Position numbers and translations under genes: made by a program | Notes under the pieces: generated by a model | The model's database searches: none | The model's input: the letters and a program-made list of their open reading frames with translations, nothing else | Told to the model about the DNA's origin: nothing | Part shown: one piece after another, positions 39,501-53,200 of the stretch | How the letters are laid out: each line of letters starts with the position of its first letter | Position numbering within the stretch: the stretch's first letter is position 1 | Origin: Punica granatum | Lineage: Eukaryota > Streptophyta > Magnoliopsida > Myrtales > Lythraceae | NCBI RefSeq assembly: GCF_007655135.1 | Contig: NW_022204465.1 | Span: 1 to 64,000, forward strand | Direction: 5' to 3' | DNA: 64,000 bases

Positions 39501-42500
39501 CATCAATAGCTGTTTCTGAAATATCTAGTTTTCTCTTCTAATACATTGGGGTGGACTATATAAAGGCCTAAGAAAACTATGAAACTAAAATAGGAAATTA
39601 GAATCTAGGCCGTTACTATGTAACTTCCTAAAACAAAACAAGTAATTATTCCAAAATTGGAAACTTTAGACTCTTGACACGAACTAAAATTGCTAGTCAT
39701 ATATAATTCTAAAAATATTTCTGTCTAAATTAAATATATTACCAAATTAAGATAATAATATTTTGAGTCTATGGATCAAGACATCTCATCTTCCCCATCC
39801 ACATCACGAGAATATTTCCTTAATATATCCAAGATATGCTTCTTTGGGCTTGGGCTTGTTCATACTGAAATGGGCTGAAAATCCTCCGTATCATTGACGC
39901 AGCGCAGATCACGATTTTTCGCGCCTAAATTTGAACTTAGACTAGAAGGGAACAGAACACGGCTATACCCTAACGACATGCTGAAAACAAAGACTTATAG
40001 CAAACTCAAAGTATCTTTCATCAATAGCTGTTTCTGAAATATCTAGTTTTCTCTTCTAATACATTGGGGTGGACTATATAAAGGCCTAAGAAAACTATGA
40101 AACTAAAATAGGAAATTAGAATCTAGGCCGTTACTATGTAACTTCCTAAAACAAAACAAGTAATTATTCCAAAATTGGAAACTTTAGACTCTTGACACGA
40201 ACTAAAATTGCTAGTCATATATAATTCTAAAAATATTTCTGTCTAAATTAAATATATTACCAAATTAAGATAATAATATTTTGAGTCTATGGATCAAGAC
40301 ATCTCATCTTCCCCATCCACATCACGAGAATATTTCCTTAATATATCCAAGATATGCTTCTTTGGGCTTGGGCTTGTTCATACTGAAATGGGCTGAAAAT
40401 CCTCCGTATCATTGACGCAGCGCAGATCACGATTTTTCGCGCCTAAATTTGAACTTAGACTAGAAGGGAACAGAACACGGCTATACCCTAACGACATGCT
40501 GAAAACAAAGACTTATAGCAAACTCAAAGTATCTTTCATCAATAGCTGTTTCTGAAATATCTAGTTTTCTCTTCTAATACATTGGGGTGGACTATATAAA
40601 GGCCTAAGAAAACTATGAAACTAAAATAGGAAATTAGAATCTAGGCCGTTACTATGTAACTTCCTAAAACAAAACAAGTAATTATTCCAAAATTGGAAAC
40701 TTTAGACTCTTGACACGAACTAAAATTGCTAGTCATATATAATTCTAAAAATATTTCTGTCTAAATTAAATATATTACCAAATTAAGATAATAATATTTT
40801 GAGTCTATGGATCAAGACATCTCATCTTCCCCATCCACATCACGAGAATATTTCCTTAATATATCCAAGATATGCTTCTTTGGGCTTGGGCTTGTTCATA
40901 CTGAAATGGGCTGAAAATCCTCCGTATCATTGACGCAGCGCAGATCACGATTTTTCGCGCCTAAATTTGAACTTAGACTAGAAGGGAACAGAACACGGCT
41001 ATACCCTAACGACATGCTGAAAACAAAGACTTATAGCAAACTCAAAGTATCTTTCATCAATAGCTGTTTCTGAAATATCTAGTTTTCTCTTCTAATACAT
41101 TGGGGTGGACTATATAAAGGCCTAAGAAAACTATGAAACTAAAATAGGAAATTAGAATCTAGGCCGTTACTATGTAACTTCCTAAAACAAAACAAGTAAT
41201 TATTCCAAAATTGGAAACTTTAGACTCTTGACACGAACTAAAATTGCTAGTCATATATAATTCTAAAAATATTTCTGTCTAAATTAAATATATTACCAAA
41301 TTAAGATAATAATATTTTGAGTCTATGGATCAAGACATCTCATCTTCCCCATCCACATCACGAGAATATTTCCTTAATATATCCAAGATATGCTTCTTTG
41401 GGCTTGGGCTTGTTCATACTGAAATGGGCTGAAAATCCTCCGTATCATTGACGCAGCGCAGATCACGATTTTTCGCGCCTAAATTTGAACTTAGACTAGA
41501 AGGGAACAGAACACGGCTATACCCTAACGACATGCTGAAAACAAAGACTTATAGCAAACTCAAAGTATCTTTCATCAATAGCTGTTTCTGAAATATCTAG
41601 TTTTCTCTTCTAATACATTGGGGTGGACTATATAAAGGCCTAAGAAAACTATGAAACTAAAATAGGAAATTAGAATCTAGGCCGTTACTATGTAACTTCC
41701 TAAAACAAAACAAGTAATTATTCCAAAATTGGAAACTTTAGACTCTTGACACGAACTAAAATTGCTAGTCATATATAATTCTAAAAATATTTCTGTCTAA
41801 ATTAAATATATTACCAAATTAAGATAATAATATTTTGAGTCTATGGATCAAGACATCTCATCTTCCCCATCCACATCACGAGAATATTTCCTTAATATAT
41901 CCAAGATATGCTTCTTTGGGCTTGGGCTTGTTCATACTGAAATGGGCTGAAAATCCTCCGTATCATTGACGCAGCGCAGATCACGATTTTTCGCGCCTAA
42001 ATTTGAACTTAGACTAGAAGGGAACAGAACACGGCTATACCCTAACGACATGCTGAAAACAAAGACTTATAGCAAACTCAAAGTATCTTTCATCAATAGC
42101 TGTTTCTGAAATATCTAGTTTTCTCTTCTAATACATTGGGGTGGACTATATAAAGGCCTAAGAAAACTATGAAACTAAAATAGGAAATTAGAATCTAGGC
42201 CGTTACTATGTAACTTCCTAAAACAAAACAAGTAATTATTCCAAAATTGGAAACTTTAGACTCTTGACACGAACTAAAATTGCTAGTCATATATAATTCT
42301 AAAAATATTTCTGTCTAAATTAAATATATTACCAAATTAAGATAATAATATTTTGAGTCTATGGATCAAGACATCTCATCTTCCCCATCCACATCACGAG
42401 AATATTTCCTTAATATATCCAAGATATGCTTCTTTGGGCTTGGGCTTGTTCATACTGAAATGGGCTGAAAATCCTCCGTATCATTGACGCAGCGCAGATC

Positions 42501-45029
42501 ACGATTTTTCGCGCCTAAATTTGAACTTAGACTAGAAGGGAACAGAACACGGCTATACCCTAACGACATGCTGAAAACAAAGACTTATAGCAAACTCAAA
42601 GTATCTTTCATCAATAGCTGTTTCTGAAATATCTAGTTTTCTCTTCTAATACATTGGGGTGGACTATATAAAGGCCTAAGAAAACTATGAAACTAAAATA
42701 GGAAATTAGAATCTAGGCCGTTACTATGTAACTTCCTAAAACAAAACAAGTAATTATTCCAAAATTGGAAACTTTAGACTCTTGACACGAACTAAAATTG
42801 CTAGTCATATATAATTCTAAAAATATTTCTGTCTAAATTAAATATATTACCAAATTAAGATAATAATATTTTGAGTCTATGGATCAAGACATCTCATCTT
42901 CCCCATCCACATCACGAGAATATTTCCTTAATATATCCAAGATATGCTTCTTTGGGCTTGGGCTTGTTCATACTGAAATGGGCTGAAAATCCTCCGTATC
43001 ATTGACGCAGCGCAGATCACGATTTTTCGCGCCTAAATTTGAACTTAGACTAGAAGGGAACAGAACACGGCTATACCCTAACGACATGCTGAAAACAAAG
43101 ACTTATAGCAAACTCAAAGTATCTTTCATCAATAGCTGTTTCTGAAATATCTAGTTTTCTCTTCTAATACATTGGGGTGGACTATATAAAGGCCTAAGAA
43201 AACTATGAAACTAAAATAGGAAATTAGAATCTAGGCCGTTACTATGTAACTTCCTAAAACAAAACAAGTAATTATTCCAAAATTGGAAACTTTAGACTCT
43301 TGACACGAACTAAAATTGCTAGTCATATATAATTCTAAAAATATTTCTGTCTAAATTAAATATATTACCAAATTAAGATAATAATATTTTGAGTCTATGG
43401 ATCAAGACATCTCATCTTCCCCATCCACATCACGAGAATATTTCCTTAATATATCCAAGATATGCTTCTTTGGGCTTGGGCTTGTTCATACTGAAATGGG
43501 CTGAAAATCCTCCGTATCATTGACGCAGCGCAGATCACGATTTTTCGCGCCTAAATTTGAACTTAGACTAGAAGGGAACAGAACACGGCTATACCCTAAC
43601 GACATGCTGAAAACAAAGACTTATAGCAAACTCAAAGTATCTTTCATCAATAGCTGTTTCTGAAATATCTAGTTTTCTCTTCTAATACATTGGGGTGGAC
43701 TATATAAAGGCCTAAGAAAACTATGAAACTAAAATAGGAAATTAGAATCTAGGCCGTTACTATGTAACTTCCTAAAACAAAACAAGTAATTATTCCAAAA
43801 TTGGAAACTTTAGACTCTTGACACGAACTAAAATTGCTAGTCATATATAATTCTAAAAATATTTCTGTCTAAATTAAATATATTACCAAATTAAGATAAT
43901 AATATTTTGAGTCTATGGATCAAGACATCTCATCTTCCCCATCCACATCACGAGAATATTTCCTTAATATATCCAAGATATGCTTCTTTGGGCTTGGGCT
44001 TGTTCATACTGAAATGGGCTGAAAATCCTCCGTATCATTGACGCAGCGCAGATCACGATTTTTCGCGCCTAAATTTGAACTTAGACTAGAAGGGAACAGA
44101 ACACGGCTATACCCTAACGACATGCTGAAAACAAAGACTTATAGCAAACTCAAAGTATCTTTCATCAATAGCTGTTTCTGAAATATCTAGTTTTCTCTTC
44201 TAATACATTGGGGTGGACTATATAAAGGCCTAAGAAAACTATGAAACTAAAATAGGAAATTAGAATCTAGGCCGTTACTATGTAACTTCCTAAAACAAAA
44301 CAAGTAATTATTCCAAAATTGGAAACTTTAGACTCTTGACACGAACTAAAATTGCTAGTCATATATAATTCTAAAAATATTTCTGTCTAAATTAAATATA
44401 TTACCAAATTAAGATAATAATATTTTGAGTCTATGGATCAAGACATCTCATCTTCCCCATCCACATCACGAGAATATTTCCTTAATATATCCAAGATATG
44501 CTTCTTTGGGCTTGGGCTTGTTCATACTGAAATGGGCTGAAAATCCTCCGTATCATTGACGCAGCGCAGATCACGATTTTTCGCGCCTAAATTTGAACTT
44601 AGACTAGAAGGGAACAGAACACGGCTATACCCTAACGACATGCTGAAAACAAAGACTTATAGCAAACTCAAAGTATCTTTCATCAATAGCTGTTTCTGAA
44701 ATATCTAGTTTTCTCTTCTAATACATTGGGGTGGACTATATAAAGGCCTAAGAAAACTATGAAACTAAAATAGGAAATTAGAATCTAGGCCGTTACTATG
44801 TAACTTCCTAAAACAAAACAAGTAATTATTCCAAAATTGGAAACTTTAGACTCTTGACACGAACTAAAATTGCTAGTCATATATAATTCTAAAAATATTT
44901 CTGTCTAAATTAAATATATTACCAAATTAAGATAATAATATTTTGAGTCTATGGATCAAGACATCTCATCTTCCCCATCCACATCACGAGAATATTTCCT
45001 TAATATATCCAAGATATGCTTCTTTGGGC

Positions 45030-47619
45030 TTGGGCTTGTTCATACTGAAATGGGCTGAAAATCCTCCGTATCATTGACGCAGCGCAGATCACGATTTTTC
45101 GCGCCTAAATTTGAACTTAGACTAGAAGGGAACAGAACACGGCTATACCCTAACGACATGCTGAAAACAAAGACTTATAGCAAACTCAAAGTATCTTTCA
45201 TCAATAGCTGTTTCTGAAATATCTAGTTTTCTCTTCTAATACATTGGGGTGGACTATATAAAGGCCTAAGAAAACTATGAAACTAAAATAGGAAATTAGA
45301 ATCTAGGCCGTTACTATGTAACTTCCTAAAACAAAACAAGTAATTATTCCAAAATTGGGAACTTTAGACTCTTGACACGAACTAAAATTGCTAGTCATAT
45401 ATAATTCTAAAAATATTTCTGTCTAAAATAAATATATTACCAAATTAAGATAATAATATTCTTAATCTATGGATCAAGACATCTCATCTTCCCCATCCAC
45501 ATCACGAGAGTATTTCCTAAATATATCCAAGATATGCTTCTTTGGGCTTGGGCTTGTTCATACTGAAATTGGCTGAAAATCCTCCGTATCATTGACGCAG
45601 CGCAGATCACGATTTTTCGCGCCTAAATTTGAACTTAGACTAGAAGGGAACAGAACACGGCTATACCCTAACGACATGCTGAAAACAAAGACTTATAGCA
45701 AACTCAAAGTATCTTTCATCAATAGCTGTTTCTGAAATATCTAGTTTTCTCTTCTAATACATTGGGGTGGACTATATAAAGGCCTAAGAAAACTATGAAA
45801 CTAAAATAGGAAATTAGAATCTAGGCCGTTACTATGTAACTTCCTAAAACAAAACAAGTAATTATTCCAAAATTGGAAACTTTAGACTCTTGACACGAAC
45901 TAAAATTGCTAGTCATATATAATTCTAAAAATATTTCTGTCTAAATTAAATATATTACCAAATTAAGATAATAATATTTTGAGTCTATGGATCAAGACAT
46001 CTCATCTTCCCCATCCACATCACGAGAATATTTCCTTAATATATCCAAGATATGCTTCTTTGGGCTTGGGCTTGTTCATACTGAAATGGGCTGAAAATCC
46101 TCCGTATCATTGACGCAGCGCAGATCACGATTTTTCGCGCCTAAATTTGAACTTAGACTAGAAGGGAACAGAACACGGCTATACCCTAACGACATGCTGA
46201 AAACAAAGACTTATAGCAAACTCAAAGTATCTTTCATCAATAGCTGTTTCTGAAATATCTAGTTTTCTCTTCTAATACATTGGGGTGGACTATATAAAGG
46301 CCTAAGAAAACTATGAAACTAAAATAGGAAATTAGAATCTAGGCCGTTACTATGTAACTTCCTAAAACAAAACAAGTAATTATTCCAAAATTGGAAACTT
46401 TAGACTCTTGACACGAACTAAAATTGCTAGTCATATATAATTCTAAAAATATTTCTGTCTAAATTAAATATATTACCAAATTAAGATAATAATATTTTGA
46501 GTCTATGGATCAAGACATCTCATCTTCCCCATCCACATCACGAGAATATTTCCTTAATATATCCAAGATATGCTTCTTTGGGCTTGGGCTTGTTCATACT
46601 GAAATGGGCTGAAAATCCTCCGTATCATTGACGCAGCGCAGATCACGATTTTTCGCGCCTAAATTTGAACGTAGACTAGAAGGGAACAGAACACGGCTAT
46701 ACCCTAACGACATGCTGAAAACAAAGACTTATAGCAAACTCAAAGTATCTTTCATCAATAGCTGTTTCTGAAATATCTAGTTTTCTCTTCTAATACATTG
46801 GGGTGGACTATATAAAGGCCTAAGAAAACTATGAAACTAAAATACGAAATTAGAATCTAGGCCGTTACTATGTAACTTCCTAAAACAAAACAAGTAATTA
46901 TTCCAAAATTGGAAACTTTAGACTCTTGACACGAACTAAAATTGCTAGTCATATATATATCTAAAAATATTTATGGCTAAATTAAATATATGACCAAATT
47001 AAGATAATAATATTCTTAATCTATGGATCAAGACATCTCATCTTCCCCATCCACATCACGAGAATATTTCCTTAATATATCCAAGATATACTTCTTTGGG
47101 CTTGGGCTTGTTCATACTGGAATTGGCTGAAAATCCTCCGTATCATTGACGCATCGCAGATCACGATTTTTCGCGCCTAAATTTGGACATAGACTAGAAG
47201 GGAACAGAACACGGCTATACCCTAACGACATGCTGAAAACAAAGACTTATAGCAAACTCAAAGTATCTTTCATCAATAGCTGTTTCTGAAATATCTAGTT
47301 TTCTCTTCTAATACATTGGGGTGGACTATATAAAGGCCTAAGAAAACTATGAAACTAAAATAGGAAATTAGAATCTAGGCCGTTACTATGTAACTTCCTA
47401 AAACAAAACAAGTAATTATTCCAAAATTGGAAACTTTAGACTCTTGACACGAACTAAAATTGCTAGTCATATATAATTCTAAAAATATTTCTGTCTAAAT
47501 TAAATATATTACCAAATTAAGATAATAATATTCTTAGTCTATGGATCAAGACATCTCATCTTCCCCATCCACATCACGAGAATATTTCCTTAATATATCC
47601 AAGATATGCTTCTTTGGGC
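45030..47619. repeat. Array block U88-U92 with patches of a diverged subtype
   Basis: U88 (45030) has changes at 45359, 45428, 45461, 45463, 45465, 45510 and 45519. U89 (45548) has one, at 45570. U90 (46066) is consensus. U91 (46584) changes at 46671 and 46845, and then densely from 46958. U92 (47102) continues the dense patch to 47189 and has the CTTAG form at 47533 and 47535. The repeated diagnostic states are ATTCTTAR for ATTTTGAG, GATATAC for GATATGC, and AATTGGCTG for AATGGGCTG. The same states recur at 63.6 kb and partly near the left edge, so they mark a subfamily rather than random errors. Changes lie in patches crossing unit boundaries, as gene conversion or unequal exchange would leave them. 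Confidence 0.9.
46958..47189. repeat. Densest diverged patch, across the U91/U92 junction
   Basis: Fourteen substitutions fall within 232 bases: 46958, 46959, 46973, 46976, 46992, 47015, 47017, 47019, 47090, 47120, 47124, 47154, 47186 and 47189. The flanking parts of U91 and U92 are almost consensus. The patch starts in the AT-rich tract of U91 and ends beyond the E2F word of U92, so it ignores the arbitrary monomer border. The E2F and TATA words are kept; the third site II word and the GCAGCGC segment are altered. This shape fits a conversion tract or exchange product from an older subfamily. Confidence 0.85.
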
Positions 47620-49173
47620 TTGGGCTTGTTCATACTGAAATGGGCTGAAAATCCTCCGTATCATTGACGCAGCGCAGATCACGATTTTTCGCGCCTAAAT
47701 TTGAACTTAGACTAGAAGGGAACAGAACACGGCTATACCCTAACGACATGCTGAAAACAAAGACTTATAGCAAACTCAAAGTATCTTTCATCAATAGCTG
47801 TTTCTGAAATATCTAGTTTTCTCTTCTAATACATTGGGGTGGACTATATAAAGGCCTAAGAAAACTATGAAACTAAAATAGGAAATTAGAATCTAGGCCG
47901 TTACTATGTAACTTCCTAAAACAAAACAAGTAATTATTCCAAAATTGGAAACTTTAGACTCTTGACACGAACTAAAATTGCTAGTCATATATAATTCTAA
48001 AAATATTTCTGTCTAAATTAAATATATTACCAAATTAAGATAATAATATTTTGAGTCTATGGATCAAGACATCTCATCTTCCCCATCCACATCACGAGAA
48101 TATTTCCTTAATATATCCAAGATATGCTTCTTTGGGCTTGGGCTTGTTCATACTGAAATGGGCTGAAAATCCTCCGTATCATTGACGCAGCGCAGATCAC
48201 GATTTTTCGCGCCTAAATTTGAACTTAGACTAGAAGGGAACAGAACACGGCTATACCCTAACGACATGCTGAAAACAAAGACTTATAGCAAACTCAAAGT
48301 ATCTTTCATCAATAGCTGTTTCTGAAATATCTAGTTTTCTCTTCTAATACATTGGGGTGGACTATATAAAGGCCTAAGAAAACTATGAAACTAAAATAGG
48401 AAATTAGAATCTAGGCCGTTACTATGTAACTTCCTAAAACAAAACAAGTAATTATTCCAAAATTGGAAACTTTAGACTCTTGACACGAACTAAAATTGCT
48501 AGTCATATATAATTCTAAAAATATTTCTGTCTAAATTAAATATATTACCAAATTAAGATAATAATATTTTGAGTCTATGGATCAAGACATCTCATCTTCC
48601 CCATCCACATCACGAGAATATTTCCTTAATATATCCAAGATATGCTTCTTTGGGCTTGGGCTTGTTCATACTGAAATGGGCTGAAAATCCTCCGTATCAT
48701 TGACGCAGCGCAGATCACGATTTTTCGCGCCTAAATTTGAACTTAGACTAGAAGGGAACAGAACACGGCTATACCCTAACGACATGCTGAAAACAAAGAC
48801 TTATAGCAAACTCAAAGTATCTTTCATCAATAGCTGTTTCTGAAATATCTAGTTTTCTCTTCTAATACATTGGGGTGGACTATATAAAGGCCTAAGAAAA
48901 CTATGAAACTAAAATAGGAAATTAGAATCTAGGCCGTTACTATGTAACTTCCTAAAACAAAACAAGTAATTATTCCAAAATTGGAAACTTTAGACTCTTG
49001 ACACGAACTAAAATTGCTAGTCATATATAATTCTAAAAATATTTCTGTCTAAATTAAATATATTACCAAATTAAGATAATAATATTTTGAGTCTATGGAT
49101 CAAGACATCTCATCTTCCCCATCCACATCACGAGAATATTTCCTTAATATATCCAAGATATGCTTCTTTGGGC
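47620..49173. repeat. Consensus monomers U93-U95
   Basis: Three 518-bp units start at 47620, 48138 and 48656. I saw no differences from the homogeneous core, and the marker state is AAACTTTAG. They separate the diverged patches of U88-U92 from the variant cluster in U96-U97. Confidence 0.9.
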
Positions 49174-50209
49174 TTGGGCTTGTTCATACTGAAATGGGCT
49201 GAAAATCCTCCGTATCATTGACGCAGCGCAGATCACGATTTTTCGCGCCTAAATTTGAACTTAGACTAGAAGGGAACAGAACACGGCTATACCCTAACGA
49301 CATGCTGAAAACAAAGACTTATAGCAAACTCAAAGTATCTTTCATCAATAGCTGTTTCTGAAATATCTAGTTTTCTCTTCTAATACATTGGGGTGGACTA
49401 TATAAAGGCCTAAGAAAACTATGAAACTAAAATAGGAAATTAGAATCTAGGCCGTTACTATGTAACTTCCTAAAACAAAACAAGTAATTATTCCAAAATT
49501 GGAAACTTTAGACTCTTGACACGAACTAAAATTGCTAGTCATATATAATTCAAAAAATATTTCTGTCTAAATTAAATATATTACCAAATTAAGATAATAA
49601 TATTTTGAGTCTATGTATCAAGACATCTCATCTTCCCCATCCACATCACGAGAATATTTCCTTAATATATCCAAGATATGCTTCTTTGGGCTTGGGCTTG
49701 TTCATACTGAAATGGGCTGAAAATCCTCCGTATCCTTGACGCAGCGCAGATCACGATTTTTCGCGCCTAAATTTGAACTTAGACTGGAAGGGAACAGAAC
49801 ACTGCTATTCCCTAACGACATGCTGAAAACAAAGACTTATAGCCAACTCAAAGTATCTTTCATCAATAGCTGTTTCTGAAATATCTAGTTTTCTCTTCTA
49901 ATACATTGGGGTGGACTATATAAAGGCCTAAGAAAACTATGAAACTAAAATAGGAAACTAGAATCTAGGCCGTTACTATGTAACTTCCTAAAACAAAACA
50001 AGTAATTATTCCAAAATTGGAAACTTTAGACTCTTGACACGAACTAAAATTGCTAGTCATATATAATTCTAAAAATATTTCTGTCTAAATTAAATATATT
50101 ACCAAATTAAGATAATAATATTTTGAGTCTATGGATCAAGACATCTCATCTTCCCCATCCACATCACGAGAATATTTCCTTAATATATCCAAGATATGCT
50201 TCTTTGGGC
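49174..50209. repeat. Variant pair U96-U97
   Basis: Both units keep the 518-bp length but carry a cluster of substitutions: 49552 (T to A), 49616 (G to T, in the ORF that starts at the unit's 3' ATG), 49735 (A to C), 49786 (A to G), 49803 (G to T, removing a CpG), 49809 (A to T, which leaves CCCTAA intact but changes the base before it), 49844 (A to C) and 49958 (T to C). None of these is a diagnostic state of the U88-U92 subtype, so this is an independent lineage or an isolated patch. The neighbours on both sides are consensus. Confidence 0.88.
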
Positions 50210-53200
50210 TTGGGCTTGTTCATACTGAAATGGGCTGAAAATCCTCCGTATCATTGACGCAGCGCAGATCACGATTTTTCGCGCCTAAATTTGAACTTAG
50301 ACTAGAAGGGAACAGAACACGGCTATACCCTAACGACATGCTGAAAACAAAGACTTATAGCAAACTCAAAGTATCTTTCATCAATAGCTGTTTCTGAAAT
50401 ATCTAGTTTTCTCTTCTAATACATTGGGGTGGACTATATAAAGGCCTAAGAAAACTATGAAACTAAAATAGGAAATTAGAATCTAGGCCGTTACTATGTA
50501 ACTTCCTAAAACAAAACAAGTAATTATTCCAAAATTGGAAACTTTAGACTCTTGACACGAACTAAAATTGCTAGTCATATATAATTCTAAAAATATTTCT
50601 GTCTAAATTAAATATATTACCAAATTAAGATAATAATATTTTGAGTCTATGGATCAAGACATCTCATCTTCCCCATCCACATCACGAGAATATTTCCTTA
50701 ATATATCCAAGATATGCTTCTTTGGGCTTGGGCTTGTTCATACTGAAATGGGCTGAAAATCCTCCGTATCATTGACGCAGCGCAGATCACGATTTTTCGC
50801 GCCTAAATTTGAACTTAGACTAGAAGGGAACAGAACACGGCTATACCCTAACGACATGCTGAAAACAAAGACTTATAGCAAACTCAAAGTATCTTTCATC
50901 AATAGCTGTTTCTGAAATATCTAGTTTTCTCTTCTAATACATTGGGGTGGACTATATAAAGGCCTAAGAAAACTATGAAACTAAAATAGGAAATTAGAAT
51001 CTAGGCCGTTACTATGTAACTTCCTAAAACAAAACAAGTAATTATTCCAAAATTGGAAACTTTAGACTCTTGACACGAACTAAAATTGCTAGTCATATAT
51101 AATTCTAAAAATATTTCTGTCTAAATTAAATATATTACCAAATTAAGATAATAATATTTTGAGTCTATGGATCAAGACATCTCATCTTCCCCATCCACAT
51201 CACGAGAATATTTCCTTAATATATCCAAGATATGCTTCTTTGGGCTTGGGCTTGTTCATACTGAAATGGGCTGAAAATCCTCCGTATCATTGACGCAGCG
51301 CAGATCACGATTTTTCGCGCCTAAATTTGAACTTAGACTAGAAGGGAACAGAACACGGCTATACCCTAACGACATGCTGAAAACAAAGACTTATAGCAAA
51401 CTCAAAGTATCTTTCATCAATAGCTGTTTCTGAAATATCTAGTTTTCTCTTCTAATACATTGGGGTGGACTATATAAAGGCCTAAGAAAACTATGAAACT
51501 AAAATAGGAAATTAGAATCTAGGCCGTTACTATGTAACTTCCTAAAACAAAACAAGTAATTATTCCAAAATTGGAAACTTTAGACTCTTGACACGAACTA
51601 AAATTGCTAGTCATATATAATTCTAAAAATATTTCTGTCTAAATTAAATATATTACCAAATTAAGATAATAATATTTTGAGTCTATGGATCAAGACATCT
51701 CATCTTCCCCATCCACATCACGAGAATATTTCCTTAATATATCCAAGATATGCTTCTTTGGGCTTGGGCTTGTTCATACTGAAATGGGCTGAAAATCCTC
51801 CGTATCATTGACGCAGCGCAGATCACGATTTTTCGCGCCTAAATTTGAACTTAGACTAGAAGGGAACAGAACACGGCTATACCCTAACGACATGCTGAAA
51901 ACAAAGACTTATAGCAAACTCAAAGTATCTTTCATCAATAGCTGTTTCTGAAATATCTAGTTTTCTCTTCTAATACATTGGGGTGGACTATATAAAGGCC
52001 TAAGAAAACTATGAAACTAAAATAGGAAATTAGAATCTAGGCCGTTACTATGTAACTTCCTAAAACAAAACAAGTAATTATTCCAAAATTGGAAACTTTA
52101 GACTCTTGACACGAACTAAAATTGCTAGTCATATATAATTCTAAAAATATTTCTGTCTAAATTAAATATATTACCAAATTAAGATAATAATATTTTGAGT
52201 CTATGGATCAAGACATCTCATCTTCCCCATCCACATCACGAGAATATTTCCTTAATATATCCAAGATATGCTTCTTTGGGCTTGGGCTTGTTCATACTGA
52301 AATGGGCTGAAAATCCTCCGTATCATTGACGCAGCGCAGATCACGATTTTTCGCGCCTAAATTTGAACTTAGACTAGAAGGGAACAGAACACGGCTATAC
52401 CCTAACGACATGCTGAAAACAAAGACTTATAGCAAACTCAAAGTATCTTTCATCAATAGCTGTTTCTGAAATATCTAGTTTTCTCTTCTAATACATTGGG
52501 GTGGACTATATAAAGGCCTAAGAAAACTATGAAACTAAAATAGGAAATTAGAATCTAGGCCGTTACTATGTAACTTCCTAAAACAAAACAAGTAATTATT
52601 CCAAAATTGGAAACTTTAGACTCTTGACACGAACTAAAATTGCTAGTCATATATAATTCTAAAAATATTTCTGTCTAAATTAAATATATTACCAAATTAA
52701 GATAATAATATTTTGAGTCTATGGATCAAGACATCTCATCTTCCCCATCCACATCACGAGAATATTTCCTTAATATATCCAAGATATGCTTCTTTGGGCT
52801 TGGGCTTGTTCATACTGAAATGGGCTGAAAATCCTCCGTATCATTGACGCAGCGCAGATCACGATTTTTCGCGCCTAAATTTGAACTTAGACTAGAAGGG
52901 AACAGAACACGGCTATACCCTAACGACATGCTGAAAACAAAGACTTATAGCAAACTCAAAGTATCTTTCATCAATAGCTGTTTCTGAAATATCTAGTTTT
53001 CTCTTCTAATACATTGGGGTGGACTATATAAAGGCCTAAGAAAACTATGAAACTAAAATAGGAAATTAGAATCTAGGCCGTTACTATGTAACTTCCTAAA
53101 ACAAAACAAGTAATTATTCCAAAATTGGAAACTTTAGACTCTTGACACGAACTAAAATTGCTAGTCATATATAATTCTAAAAATATTTCTGTCTAAATTA

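Larger units (their letters stand above)
28454..45029. repeat. Homogeneous core U56-U87, 32 apparently identical monomers
   Basis: Thirty-two consecutive units are each exactly 518 bp, starting at 28454 and repeating every 518 bases to 44512. I saw no substitution or indel among them on reading; an exact comparison was not computed. All carry the AAACTTTAG marker state. The block begins immediately after a run of three short-form (AAACTTAG) units and ends at U88, where the first differences appear from 45359. Such uniformity over more than 16 kb implies very recent amplification, efficient gene conversion, or an assembly that copied a consensus. It serves as the reference for motif positions in this annotation, with U59 (30008-30525) as the representative monomer. 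Confidence 0.9.
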
